Source of the DNA: Coriolopsis trogii | Lineage: Eukaryota > Basidiomycota > Agaricomycetes > Polyporales > Polyporaceae | DNA length: 64,000 nucleotides | Assembly: GCA_020543525.1 (NCBI GenBank) | Contig: JAHYIO010000036.1 | Coordinates: forward strand, 1,178,001-1,242,000 | Reading direction: 5' to 3' | In this document: positions 1 through 10,751 of the stretch, one piece after another | Layout of the letters: every line of letters begins with the position of its first letter | Numbering within the stretch: the stretch's first letter is position 1 | The notes under the pieces: generated by a model | Told to the model about the DNA's origin: nothing | The model's database searches: none | The model's input: only the letters and a program-made list of their open reading frames with translations | Translations under genes and position numbers: made by a program

Positions 1-1
1 C

Positions 2-251
2 CGTAGAGCTGTCAAGATGAACCTTGCCAATGAAGGCTTGGAAGCGCGAAAGAAGGAGGAGGAAGTCAATGCGAAGAAGCGTAAAGCAGAGGAGGATGCG
101 CGTTGGGAAGGTGAGTTGTCAGTATGGGTAACGTTAGTCTTGTTGTCTAACGACACGTACAGAGACACGGGAACAGCGGGTGGGCAGTTGGCGATCGTTC
201 ACGGCCAACAGCAAGAAGAAGAAGAAAACGAAGGTTGCTCTCTTAGGCTGA
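2..251 (+). CDS. DNAJC8: DNAJC8-like spliceosomal J-domain protein, C-terminal part (partial, cut by window start)
   Basis: Only the C-terminus is present. Two exons are seen, 2-110 and 163-251, joined over a 52-nt GT-AG intron. The first exon is a Lys/Glu-rich helix (EARKKEEEVNAKKRKAEE). After splicing it continues into RVGSWRSF, a run of lysines and KVALLG, which matches the conserved end of DNAJC8/Spf31 proteins (RVGSWRxF followed by a poly-Lys tail). These are J-domain proteins found with spliceosomes. The J domain itself must lie upstream of the window. The gene converges on the next gene on the minus strand. Reading straight through the intron would give a longer unrelated tail, so the spliced form is preferred. 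The family call rests on this short tail only. Confidence 0.75.
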
Positions 252-646
252 TTTCTACATTTCATTGCTCGGACATGTACACTAGAGGTTCTGGCGTTAC
301 TCACGACTCGATCCCCAATGTTTATTGGAAATCTTGTTTGAGTGTGTTGGCAGCTCTTTGCTAGCCGCTGACCATGAGAGATGAGTTCAATTGATCTGTA
401 TCGCGCGAAGTCATTTTCCAGATGACATTCGAAGGTATTAGTCTCACCTGCACCGTTCATTACATGACTGACCGTATCCTGGTTCTCGTTCAAACCCACA
501 TGGTTCTGGCAATGAGGGGATCCTTGACTGATGATTACCACAACCACAAACTTCCAGATCAACTATAACGACCTTATCCTCCATTATGGACGCATAAAAT
601 AAACCAACCATCCTCCGACAGAGAGTAAACACTCCATAAAGTTGTC
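252..646. other. intergenic, between two convergent 3' ends
   Basis: About 400 bases separate the DNAJC8-like stop from the stop of the minus-strand gene. I see no coding exon here; it presumably holds the two 3' UTRs. Confidence 0.6.
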
Positions 647-1600
647 TCAATCGGACAGCTCAATGACATCGTCGTCCGCCCGCCTTGCGATCCGCCTCCG
701 CACATGGCGCGTCGGGATAGGGACGTTCTCCTTCTCGATATCTTCATCGTCGCTGATGGTAATCACGTCCAGACCGCCATTCCCAACAGCGACTTTCGAC
801 GACGACGGCCCAGCCACAGGCGTCGACGTTGCCCGCGATCCCGGTGCAGGTGTGCTGCTAGCCTTGCGAGACGCTCCAGCAGTGGTCGCCGCAGAGCTGT
901 AAAGCGTCGCGCTCGTAGCCTGACTCGCAGGTTCGGTCTTGATATGCGTTTGCGTTTGTGTCTGCTTCTGAGGCTGCTGGCTCTGTCCCCGCGTCTGCAT
1001 CTCCGAGTGGGTCTGGGACGTCCCCCTCGTAGTGGTGTTTGTGCTCGCGCCCGCGTTCTTCATCAGCGCCTCTTCCTCAGCCCGGGCGATCGCCTCGAAG
1101 AAGTGGTCGTTCATCTCAAACTCAGACTCGAAGTAGTCAGAGCCCAGCTCCACGAACTCGGCATCCTTGTGTTTACCCTTCTGTCTGGGGCCTTCCTTGC
1201 TCGCACTCGTGGCGCTATCCGCCCTAGGGAGCGGAGCGGGGAATCTCAATGCGGCCTTCTCTTCCTCATCACTTTCGGGAACCTCGATAGGTGGGGCGCG
1301 TGAAGGGGAGAGGCCTATCGAGCGCGCGAACTCCTTCATCGCGCTCTCCGTACCTGGGCCTCTGAGCGTCACCTTGGGGTCGGTCGACGTCGCAGTGGAA
1401 CTCGTCGGGGACGCGTCGTCGGGTGTGGAGAAGTACCGTGAGCGCGACAGAGGCTGCTGTCGGGGAGGAGGGTCTGGCGAGGGCGATCGGTTGGCGCGGC
1501 TGGGGAGTTTGCGGCGGCGAGGGCCGTCTGCGTCGTCTGCATGTTCGTCGGGGTTGAGCGCCAGGGCGTTTGACGGGCCCGCTTTGGGTTCCAGAGGCAA
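647..1600 (-). CDS. unrecognised disordered protein with SUMO-interacting-like motifs and a KEN motif
   Basis: A single-exon frame of 317 codons. I do not recognise the family. The protein is mostly low complexity: Pro/Ser-rich at the N-terminus, Gln/Thr-rich around residues 200-225 and Ser/Ala/Thr-rich after that. Residues about 145-185 look more ordered (FVELGSDYFESEFEMNDHFFEAIARAEEEAL). The C-terminus packs several short motifs: VITISDDED, then EKENVP, then a basic patch RHVRRRIARR, and finally VIELSD at the very end. Hydrophobic V-I-x-I/L followed by acids is the pattern of SUMO-interacting motifs, and KEN followed by proline resembles APC/C degrons; both assignments are inference. The basic patch suggests a nuclear location. 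It lies 208 bp downstream of RMI1 on the same strand. Confidence 0.6.
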   Translation of the reverse strand: MPLEPKAGPSNALALNPDEHADDADGPRRRKLPSRANRSPSPDPPPRQQPLSRSRYFSTPDDASPTSSTATSTDPKVTLRGPGTESAMKEFARSIGLSPSRAPPIEVPESDEEEKAALRFPAPLPRADSATSASKEGPRQKGKHKDAEFVELGSDYFESEFEMNDHFFEAIARAEEEALMKNAGASTNTTTRGTSQTHSEMQTRGQSQQPQKQTQTQTHIKTEPASQATSATLYSSAATTAGASRKASSTPAPGSRATSTPVAGPSSSKVAVGNGGLDVITISDDEDIEKENVPIPTRHVRRRIARRADDDVIELSD

Positions 1601-1808
1601 GGGAATCCCGCGGAGCGGAGACCGAGCGGACGGGTTAGGGGAACGGCGCTGCCCGTCTCGTGCCCGGGGTGGTGGTGTGGCTGGCGCGGGAGGTGCAGGG
1701 AGATTGTCGGGTTCGGGCCGGGCTCCTGCTTCTGCATGAGCTTCCTCTTCTGGTGCTTCCTCCCTATGGAAGATATATCAGACGTGTTGTGGGACATATA
1801 CACACAGC

Positions 1809-2604
1809 TCACCCTAGTCGACGCTTGAGGGCACGGTGGAAAATAGCGTCACGTCTCTCGTCGCGGTCAGCCGTCCGGTGACCTTTCAGTTCAACGCACT
1901 GCGGTTCCAGAAATGCCGTACCGCGGCGAACTGTAACGTTCTTGATGATCATCTGTTATCGTCGCGATTGAGCCTGACTTCAGTACCGTGCACACGCGCC
2001 ACTCCATCTATTGAACAGGCGTGAATGCTTACCTTGAAACCTAATGGTGTTTCCCCCAGCTCAAATTGTGGAAGGCTCTTAGACTCGATGGCAGGAAGTA
2101 TTGACACCCCATCACTAAGCTGTAACTGAAGCATCGATCGAGGGTATTTGGGCATCGGCTTTGGCTGCTCTGCATCCCCGTTGGCGTCGCGCAACTCCGC
2201 TTGCTTGCGGTATTCGACGCGTGATTCGTACACCTGCAGGAGACTGTATGCGCTATGCCCAATGTCCATGATCTCCACGACCTCGACCAAAATTGGACCC
2301 TTGATCACAGCGTGAACGGCGCCAAGGGCGTTCTGAGGGATACCTGTTCCAGGGACCATGCTATCCGAGAAGTCGGATTCGAGCAATTGCGTGTTGACGT
2401 TCTCAAGGATTGCAGGTAAGTCGCGTGTTGGATGGAGGTGAAGCTCATCTTGAATCCAGGAATAGCAACCTTCCAGCCATTCCTATATGCACAGGGGAAT
2501 AAGCACGGTGAAATGCAGAAAAAGCTGTCGCATACAGGGTCCACTGATGGCTTTGGATATGTCTGTTTGAGCCACTGGACGACTTCATCTGGAGGTGGGG
2601 CCAT
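1809..2604 (-). CDS. RMI1: RMI1, RecQ-mediated genome instability protein 1 (OB-fold)
   Basis: RMI1 is the OB-fold scaffold of the Sgs1/BLM-Top3-Rmi1 dissolvasome, which resolves double Holliday junctions in the nucleus. Three exons, 2604-2536, 2482-2033 and 1952-1809, give about 220 residues, the usual fungal size. The N-terminus VVQWLKQTYPKPSVDP is followed after intron 1 by EWLEGCYSWIQDEL, the family's helical start. Then come LLESDFSDSMVPGTGIP and the OB-fold (LQLQLSDGVSILPAIE, LPQFELGETPLGFK), finishing with IIKNVTVRRGTAFLEP and a short basic tail. Introns are 53 and 80 nt. The second intron must be spliced at 2032/1953 to keep the conserved IIKNVxVRRG frame. The gene is divergent from the carnitine acetyltransferase. 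Confidence 0.9.
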
Positions 2605-3603
2605 ATCTACGAGGCGAACAAGAAGTGTACCATGAGCATCAGTACGTCCAAGACGAACTCGCGAGCCGCCATATTATGAGGACCCCGCATTCCGAAGACT
2701 GCACTCACCGGAGGGCGAAAACCAATGCGCAGGACTTGATGCTTTGATAAGTTACTCCAAAAGACGGCTTGATATTCAATAAACACTTTGGCAAATGGCC
2801 TTGGCTCCGCATATAAGCACACAATGGGAATGCCGGTGAATCCTTTGAATGCGTGTTGACTGCGAGGCAAGTAAGAAAACTGCCGCCACTCTGTATCCAG
2901 CCACACCTACCTATTTCAAGTTGATGCTGTATAGTATAGCAAGGAGTGCGCAAAAGTTTCCGTTGAATTTTGCTACGCGCATGGCACGTTATAACTCCCG
3001 GTCACCCGAAGGGGCAAATTGAAAGCATTGGAAAAAGGAACTCACCAAACCTTGGTCTTCGCAATATAGCGTTCGCAAATAGCTAGCTAGAGGTAGCTGG
3101 CCAAGTCTCGAGAGCCCGCGAAAGACTGCGAGGAGGGAGCGCAGTTGTCCTAAAGGTGATATGGAGACGGTGTGGGTGGCGCTGGGACACCTTTAGGACG
3201 CCGTCCCAGAGGGGAGAAGGCACAGTGATGAGACCAAGGACGGGTAGAGAGCAGCGCGGAGGCGGTATGTGTTAAGAAGATAGACTTTCCAGAGGACTGG
3301 CCAGAGACTCGGAGGGACGAGAGAAGGAGCGGGCGGGAGTCGGACGCGTTCCCCGCAAGAACGCGCTCAGGACGCGCGACGCGTGACACAGGCTCACGTG
3401 CTCCCCGTGTCTCTGTGACACAGCGTCGACGAGGAGGAGGAAGTCGTGGACGAGTCGGACCATGTCGGCTTCGTCGTTCTCTTCGCCAACGACACCCAAC
3501 GCTCTGCACGCGGCTCACCGATGCTCCCGCAGGCGTCCCTAATGTGCATATAAACCCCATGCTTTTGAACGTCTGTCGCACTCTGTCCAGCAACCGCTTG
3601 CCG
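2605..3603. other. 1-kb divergent intergenic region
   Basis: This lies between the start codons of RMI1 (minus) and the carnitine acetyltransferase (plus). Open frames on either strand here have no recognisable motifs or family features. The right side carries a TATA-like box. I see nothing else I can name. Confidence 0.5.
3549..3554 (+). promoter_or_regulatory. TATA-like box of the carnitine acetyltransferase gene
   Basis: TATAAA sits 55 bases before the ATG at 3604. A start about 30 bases downstream would fall near 3580, after the in-frame ATG at 3559 and before 3604. This favours 3604 as the initiator. Confidence 0.45.
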
Positions 3604-6053
3604 ATGCAAACCGTTCTCGTCTCGTCGACGAGAGGTTCTCACTTCGCCAGAACGGCCTCTTCTAGCCCTTCACTTCCCCGTCTTCCTGTCCCCGACCTCG
3701 GCAAGACGCTAAAGGGTTACCTTGCGTCTATAGAGCCGTTCTTACTGGAGGATGAGGCAAGGGGGGGACCCGACTTCAAGAGCTCATACGAAGCTCGCTT
3801 GAAGCTCGTCGAGGACTTCGAGCGTGGACTGGGACAAGTCTGTCAGCAGAGACTGCTTGGTATGTGAATCTTTTTCCCGTCCTGTGTCATGTCCTGTGGA
3901 CTGAGATGGTGACTCCGGGATGTCGAAGAGCTTGACAAAAGCTCCCCGCACAACTGGCTGGACGATAGTATATGGCCGAAAAAGGCTTACCACGAATGGA
4001 GAGCACCTCTCATCGTCAACTCGAACTGGTGGCTCGCTCTCACAGACGATCCAGTTGTCCCCAGTGATGTCCGTTCTTTAGCGGGTGTGGGGTTGGGGTA
4101 CACAAGTTGGCAGGTACGGCGCGCAGCTTGGCTCGTCCATCGGCTACTCGATTTCCAAGCTCAGCTGAAACGGTAAAGGTCCAATGTGTCCATAACTGGT
4201 GTGCGAGCTGACCCTTTGTGTGTGTTGCAGGAACGAAATCTATCCTGACACCACTCGCACGGGTCAGCACATTCGGAGCGCGCCGTAATTCGCAAGCTAA
4301 CACTGACGCTCCTAGGTCTCTGGTTCCGCCATGCCGCCCTTCAGATTTTCAACAGGTGTCGTATCCCACAGCTTGGATGTGACCGTCTGTCCTCATCGCC
4401 AGCTTCAAATGACCCTGAAGCGCGCAAGCTATTGGTGACGGTGGAGGATTGGATGTATGCGATCACAGTTATTGATATCGAAGGACAAATCGTCTCCCCG
4501 GCCACGTTGGAGCGAAAGATACGTGCCATCATAGCGGACGTGAGAACACGGAAAGCGCGAGGTGAACATGCCATTCCTATCAGCGTGCTCACAACAGACA
4601 ATCGAGATCGGTGGGCCGAGGTGCGTATCTCTTTCGTCATGTCCCAAAAGTCTCATAAACGTACTCGGCCAACATACGCTACCCTGGATAGAATCTTCAA
4701 CATCTCCTTTCCCTCTCACCGTCGAATCACACGATATTTCCTATCATCTCATCCTCAATTTTCGCACTGAGTCTCGACGACTATGCCGCATCTCTCCCTC
4801 CTTCACAGCAGACTTCAGACCCAGACTTGACTGCCCATTTGCATAACGTACGTTCTGGTGACTGGGCTCGTCCAGGGCACAACCGCTGGTACGACAAGCC
4901 GTTCACGCTCATTGTCGAAGCGAACACCCGTGCGGGCGTTCTTGGGGAGCACTCGCCTGTTGATGCACTCATCCCGAGCATCGTTGCCGACTACGCGATT
5001 GTGCAGAGCGTCGATGAAGACATCTTCCCCGAGCGCCTCAGCGACGACCCTGCTGCGACGGACCTTGACATGTCGGGTTGGGAACGCCTGGACTGGGTCG
5101 TGGATGACCGGCTATCTCACGAATGCGAGGAGGCGGCCAAGCGAGCCAAGGCCATCGTCGACGACTCGGATGTAGACGAGCTCGTGTTCGACTCATACGG
5201 CGTCAACTGGATCAAGGACGAGGGTAAGTGTATCATCACGTCGTCCTCCAGAGAACCACTCAAGGTCTCTTCACCACAGCCCGCCTGCCTCCGGACAGCT
5301 ACATCCAGATGGCCTTGCAACTGGCATGGTATCGCACACGCGGCGAGCTCACCGCCACATACGAAACCGCGCTTACCCGTGCTTTCAAGCACGGCCGTAC
5401 CGAGACGATACGTACACTCTCCACGGCCAGCCGCGCTTGGGTCCGTGCCATGGTCGACCCGCAGTGCAAGGTGAGATCTCGTCTTGTTGAATGTGCACCT
5501 CAGTCATGCGAGTGTTGATTGCTTCGTACAGAACATTACCCGTCTCGAGCTGCTTCAGCGCGCGTTGCAAACGCATAGGTCGTTGACGCGACAGGCGGTC
5601 ACCGGTCGTGGGATTGATCGGCACTTACTTGGGCTGCGGCTTATGCTCCGCTCAGAGGATGGGGAGTCGCATCCGCTCTTTGAGGATGATCTCTTCGCTC
5701 GAAGTCAGACCTGGAAATTGAGCACAAGTGGGTTGAGTGCAGGATACCAGTTCCGAGGCACTGGGTAAGTTGTGCTGTTGCAGGCTCCTGGCAGCAACTA
5801 ACTCCTGTGTAGATTTGGTGCATCATATGAAGATGGCTATGGCATCAACTGTGAGTATTGGTACATGATACTGATATGATACTTACTGATATATTGTGGT
5901 ATAGACATGCCTGCTCCTGACAGACTGAGGTTTGGTATTGAGTCCAAGCACTCTTGTCCTGCAACAAGTACTCAGTTGTTCAAGGGTGCTATCACTGCTG
6001 CCTTGCATGATATGAGAGACCTCTGCATAGCTACATCAGCATCGCATCTGTAA
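3604..6053 (+). CDS. CAT2: carnitine O-acetyltransferase, CAT2-like
   Basis: Transfers acetyl groups between CoA and carnitine so that acetyl units can leave peroxisomes and enter mitochondria. Nine exons: 3604-3859, 3929-4172, 4231-4262, 4316-4620, 4692-5223, 5280-5470, 5532-5764, 5813-5850 and 5905-6053. Choline/carnitine acyltransferase landmarks run in order: LPVPDLGKTLKGYLASIEPF, WQVRRAAWLVHRLLDF, EIYPDTTRTGLWFRHAAL, GHNRWYDKPFTLIVEAN and GEHSPVDALIPS, whose His is the expected catalytic base, then a C-terminal part ending FGIESKHSC and an ATSASHL tail. The start region is Ser/Arg-rich and could be a mitochondrial presequence. The last three residues, SHL, fit a peroxisomal PTS1, as expected for a dual-targeted Cat2. 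ATGs at 3415 and 3559 are in frame, but the TATA box argues against them. The last two exons lie in the CpG-poor tract. Confidence 0.93.
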
Positions 6054-7400
6054 TATCCCATGCATCTTACTATCACTCCACTCATAATCAGTGACAACAT
6101 TATAACAATTTATCTGTGATTGTTCTAAATTCATGATATAGAAATACACAACCAATTTGTAGTCCAATCTTTCTCAAGCTTCAATGGTAATATGTTCTGG
6201 GTTCACCCAAGCCTCATCACCCCAGGCAGCAGCCATCCTTCCCACCAGAGTCTTCTCAGCCTTGTTGGTCACAAAGTGCCAGTTGGTGACAATGTACATC
6301 CCCTTCTTGCAGCGAGTAAGCATAACATTGGTCCTCCTCTCATCATTGAGAAAGCCAAGCCCTGCACTGCGTACCAAGGAGACTATGATGTAGTCTCTCT
6401 CATTTCCTGGTATGATGAGATGTCATCTACACCATTGAGAGCAAACTTGAAGACATAATCACACTCACCTTGGAATGAGTCCACATTGAAGCACTTGTCC
6501 TCCCAAGGAAGACCAGAGTCTTTGAGTTCCTTTTCTAGGTTGCTTCTCTGAGCATCATAAGGTGTGATTATGGCATATTGCTTCTCCTCAGCATTGAGCT
6601 TCTGGGCAAGTTTCAGAACTATCTCTCTCTCAGCAGGGTTCTGGGTTGTGCATGATGTGAGCATTAGAAAGGCATGAATTGAGTGTGCAACATTACTCAC
6701 ATGCCAGCTGGTGTCAAACCGTCTTTCTTGAGAGTCAGCCACATGGACCAACCAGCAGCAGGGTTGGGTAACAGGTACAGGGTGCTCTGGGTTGGACTGG
6801 AGTTGTCCTTCATAGACAACATCAGAGACAACATCACCAATGAGAGGGGGCATGCGGTCTGGGCAAATTAGGAATTAGTTTGTCAGGTCTGTAGAGGTCA
6901 GATAGACTCACATTGGATGCTGAGGAACAGAATTGAAGGGCGGAGATGCTCAACTTCAAATATACTCTGTATATTCTCATCAGCTTCTGCTCCAAAGGGC
7001 GGCACTGATTTGATCAAACACATGTGAGGTTGACTTAGAAGGATGAGGAAAGCAGGTGGCTTACATTGCTTGTCATCTCCTATCATGCAGATCTTGTGGA
7101 TAGTGGATGAGAAGCTCTGAAGAGGAGCTACATAACTGCCAAGAGTGATCTGACTGGCCTCATCCAAGACCATGGTCTTGATGGGGTTTGCTGTGGTGAA
7201 GATGGATAGCCTGGGGTTGGACAGCATAGACAGAGTGCAGAGGATGACAGGGACACCTTGAATCTTTGATCTGGCAGACCTGAATTCCCCGGAACGGATG
7301 ACATTCTTGGCCACCTGACCGTAAAGGTGCTCATGCCTGCTGTATGTAAGCACAGCATACAGAGATGACAACCTTACATACATACCAGCCCACATGGAAG
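5702..7400. other. CpG-depleted tract across two convergent gene ends
   Basis: Reading line by line I find only about a dozen CG dinucleotides in roughly 1.7 kb, with many 60-base lines holding none. Flanking coding lines hold about 4-8 each (for example 5041-5100 has seven). TG and CA are correspondingly common. The tract covers the end of exon 7 and exons 8-9 of the acetyltransferase, the 120-bp intergenic gap, and exons 5-9 of the helicase. All reading frames and family motifs inside it are intact. Arginine is coded mostly by AGA/AGG here and mostly by CGN outside. See findings. Confidence 0.75.
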
Positions 7401-8948
7401 TCGTTGGAGACAAGGAGCTTCCAGTTGTTGAAACCAACGTCGACAAGCTTCTCGGCAATGTTCTTGACAGCGATGTTACTCTGAGCCATGAGCCAGATGC
7501 CGGAGGCCCCAGCCGCAACCGCTGAGAGGACAAACGCCGCGATGACAGTCGTCTTCCCTGTAGCGGATCAAGTCAGCGACATCGACGCAGCATGAAGCAT
7601 GCCACTCAAACCTGTGCCGGGCGGTCCTTGGATTATAGTAAGTCGGGTGTCGTTGTCGTTTGAGAGCATGTGCTGGACCGCTCTTTCCTGGGACTCGTTG
7701 AGAGGACGCTTGGTGATGATGGGAGGTATGGTGTCCAACACCGGAAAGGTGTCGGGCCAGGTGAAGTCCTCGGAAGGACGGAAGATATACTTGAGGAACG
7801 GAGCCTCGAATGGATCGGATTGTCCCTGGAGACCCTGGAGGACGGTGCGCGAGCGCGCAATCTCGGCAAGAGTCGGACCGTCACGTCCATGGGTGATGAT
7901 TTCCTGCACAACGCGCCCTTCGATGTTCGAGGCGGCCCGAATCGTCGCGTTGCGTCCGAAGCTCGAGTCCACCTTCCCGTCGACGGTGTACTCGATACCG
8001 GTCTCAGTGTCGCGCACCTTGAGACGTTTGACACCCTATGGGAGAAGGTCTATGAGAATGTGAGCGACGCAAAGACAGGATGAACACTCACATCCTCACG
8101 AATCCGGTTCTGGAAGCGTTCTCCGCGGATTTGCAGGGTCTCACGTCGAGCGCCTACAGTCGTGAACTCATGGGCGACATACGTCGCCTGCGCGAACTCA
8201 AGGCGATTCTCTCCGCGCTCGACTTGAGTGAAGATACGGAGGGCCTATAAGAGGGTCAGTTCGAAGTGCGGGTGTGGACTTGGTCGCGGGAGGGACGCAC
8301 CATCTCCTCCATGCGTAGCGTGTTGATAACCTTGGCCGCCCTGAAACGCTCCTCCATTCCGTCGAAAGACACCAGGCACTGCGCGACCCAAGCCTGCTGA
8401 GCTACGCTGGTGCTGATGTGCCTACTGTCCTCCGCGCGCTCGAACGCGTTCCTTACGTTGTCCTTGTTGACCACAGCGACGTCCTTGGCAGCGAGCTCGA
8501 TAGCAGCTAAGGGCTCGCGTTCGGTGGCGCAGGCGCTCTGGACGTCAACGCCGTTAAGCACTCGCAGACCCTGGTCCGCGAAGAGGGCAAGCGCGAGTTT
8601 ATTCATGTCGAACGCGACCAGGGTGACGTCCGGGTTGCAGAGCACCTGGGCTTGGAGAATTTCCCTCCCCAAATACGCGCTTTTGCCCTTGCCTTTCGCA
8701 GCAAACTGGATGATGAGGACTTTGGTGCTCATGGCGAGCGCGAGGCGGATCAGGGACCCCCTGTCGGAGTAAACGGGAGCTATGCCAACGAATCGAAGAG
8801 GGGCGCCACCCTCGAAGAAGCCGTTAAACAGATCCTCTGAGACACATGACTCCGTGATTTCGTCGTGCACTTCGATGGCGGGAAATTCGGCGTCTAAGAG
8901 GGTCTGGTGGATGAGGCGAATCTTGGGTCTTACCCGCGGCGGGGGCAT
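6174..8948 (-). CDS. superfamily 1 (UPF1/DNA2/NAM7-type) helicase with a degenerate exonuclease-like N-terminus
   Basis: An ATP-driven nucleic-acid helicase; substrate unknown. Nine exons: 8948-8301, 8244-8092, 8035-7612, 7557-7386, 7336-7065, 7004-6912, 6858-6701, 6640-6469 and 6406-6174, about 774 residues. SF1 motifs appear in order: Walker A GPPGTGKTT (split by an intron with a weak GTTTGA donor), Walker B VLDEASQ, GDDKQ, QYRM (formed across an intron), VDSFQGNERDYIIVSLVRS and LGFLNDERRTNVMLTRCKKGM. The first 216 residues hold VLIIQF and NPDVTLVAFDMNKLALALF, then GLRVLNGVDVQ. This resembles a DEDD 3'-5' exonuclease fold that has lost its first DxE motif; that reading is inference. The C-terminal half lies in the CpG-poor tract. 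The start at 8948 is the first ATG before the conserved region. Confidence 0.85.
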
Positions 8949-10102
8949 TGGAGGGAATGAGGGGCAAGGAACAGGGAGTCGTCTCGAATGTGGCTTTATA
9001 GATTGTGGGCAGTGGCAGGAAGCTGCAGCCGGTGGCCTGCGCTCGGACAGCGGCAAGGACAAAGCGTGGGCACAAGAAGCGTTGGGATGCAGCAGCATCT
9101 CAATGGGCGACAAAGCGCGCTCCAGACGTCCGCGCTACTTATGCGTTTCTTGTTGATCTCTTGTCCCGCCATTCACATCATACCACCTCTGCCGCAGCAT
9201 CCACACTGTCTCGCCGCGTGATTCCGAATGTTCCATTGACATACCGCGAGTCAAAACAGTGTATGAGCCAACATGATGCCATCGAACATATGCGCGACGA
9301 TATCGAACGCCTATCTGGGGCTCGACCATCCGACTTGGCGGACAGGGCGCGTCCAACCCTGGAAGCGAGCGATAAACACTGCGATATCTTGAGGAGCTCG
9401 TACCAAAGTCATCGAAGCATCTCATATCTCCATATGACCGCAGGTGTATTGGCCTGCGCACACTGCGGGTCCGTTATCGCTGCGTTCATTAAAAACTGAG
9501 TCAGAGAGTGTCAGAGAGTGCTGCGATGCAACGCATGGCACAACAGCAGCTTCATGAAGACGTACCAAATCCATGATACCGACGCAATCCGTCCATACCA
9601 TGATCACACCTCAAGATGGTGCTGCAGCACTGTCCGGTGCGCTGGCGGCATCGCTACCTGTGTTTACGGTCATTTTGAGGCCTTGTGGGACCTCATCGTA
9701 GAGGAACGCACCCGAGATCCATCCCCGCATACTGGCACACAATGTTCACGAATGTGCACCCTCCTGATCACGGCCCAACAGTATGAAAGCCGACAAATCA
9801 AGTCGCTTTGTGAAGCCTCAGTAGAGCAGTGGAGAGCAGATCTTGCAATACAGCCAAAGGCCCCAGAGTCCCAGGTCTCTCTTGTTCATACAGGCATCAA
9901 TTCGCGTCGGTCAAGTTCAAGATGCGACATGTTGACGAAGAGTACATAGACGTTGGGAAACATGGAGCCAAACCTCTGACGCTGCCAGTGCAAAATCTCT
10001 GCCGTGCAAGTCATCGAGCGCTTCTACATGACCGAGCGTTCTGACTTGGACCATCACTCTCCCCCGCATCCGCCTTCCTCCTCCTCCTCCTCCTCCTGGC
10101 CT
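8949..10102. other. 1.15-kb divergent intergenic region
   Basis: Lies between the helicase start (minus) and PAM18 (plus). Plus-strand open frames at 9005-9499 and 9518-9949 have no recognisable motifs and I do not call them genes. A short tandem copy of TCAGAGAGTG occurs near 9501-9520. Confidence 0.5.
10076..10098 (+). repeat. (TCC)n microsatellite just upstream of PAM18
   Basis: About seven TCC units end 5 bases before the PAM18 start codon, so they lie in its presumed 5' leader. Read as protein they would be a serine run, but a conserved start follows directly. Confidence 0.7.
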
Positions 10103-10480
10103 ATGTCTACGCCAATCATTATCGGTGTTGGCGCCATTGCGGCAGCCATCGCTGGCCGCTCTCTTCTACGTCGTGGCGTGCTCGGCGGCAAGAACGCAGC
10201 GGAGCAATGGGCGAAGGGTGGCTTCAAGGCCAAGATGGACCGGAAAGAAGCCATTGCCATCCTTGGTCTCAAGTAAGGCCATTCGCTACTCCGGACACGC
10301 GTATGCGGCTGACCGTATTTGTGACGTTGCAGGGACGGTCCTCAGCTCAAGACCAAGCTGAAGGACGCGCACCGGCATATCATGCTCGCGAACCACCCCG
10401 ACCGTGGCGGCTCACCCTACCTTGCAAGCAAAATCAACGAGGCGAAGGATCTGCTTGACAAAACGGATGGTCGCAGGTGA
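10103..10480 (+). CDS. PAM18: PAM18/TIM14, J-protein of the mitochondrial import motor
   Basis: Pam18 is an inner-membrane J-protein that stimulates mtHsp70 in the presequence translocase-associated motor. Two exons, 10103-10272 and 10333-10480, give 105 residues. The N-terminus [19 protein letters not shown] is a single membrane segment. The matrix J domain follows: [13 protein letters not shown] before the 60-nt intron, then [29 protein letters not shown], with the essential HPD tripeptide. The family usually has this short form with the J domain at the end. An in-frame ATG at 10004 would add an unlikely serine-rich leader, so 10103 is chosen. EFM4 follows in tandem 270 bp downstream. Confidence 0.92.
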
Positions 10481-10751
10481 TGGTTTGTTGGTTGTGCATG
10501 GTGCGTACAGTGCAACACTGGAATCATCGTCATGTCTGACGTGAGTCTTCAGTCGTGCTTTGCTTTCTAGATATACGTTGTATCGATGCCTAATGATGTA
10601 CACTGCTGCTCTTCGCATAATGCCACCCCGTTCCCACAAGATTACGCATGGTATGCAGTTGCTTGCATGAGATGTATTGTTGCCTCCAAAAGAACACTCA
10701 AGATCGCCTCTCGTATCTGCTGACTAAGCGAACTTTTCTCTACCTCCCGCG

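Noticed and set aside
3415..3603. N-terminal extension of the carnitine acetyltransferase from ATG 3415
   Set aside because: It lies upstream of the TATA-like box and encodes an Arg/Gly-rich segment absent from the family.
5754..6174. The possibility that the CpG-poor tract is a transposon relic
   Set aside because: The tract contains intact, conserved exons of two unrelated housekeeping-type genes and no terminal repeats.
9005..9949. Two successive plus-strand open frames in the helicase-PAM18 gap
   Set aside because: No family motifs, no convincing splice link between them, and composition like the surrounding non-coding DNA.
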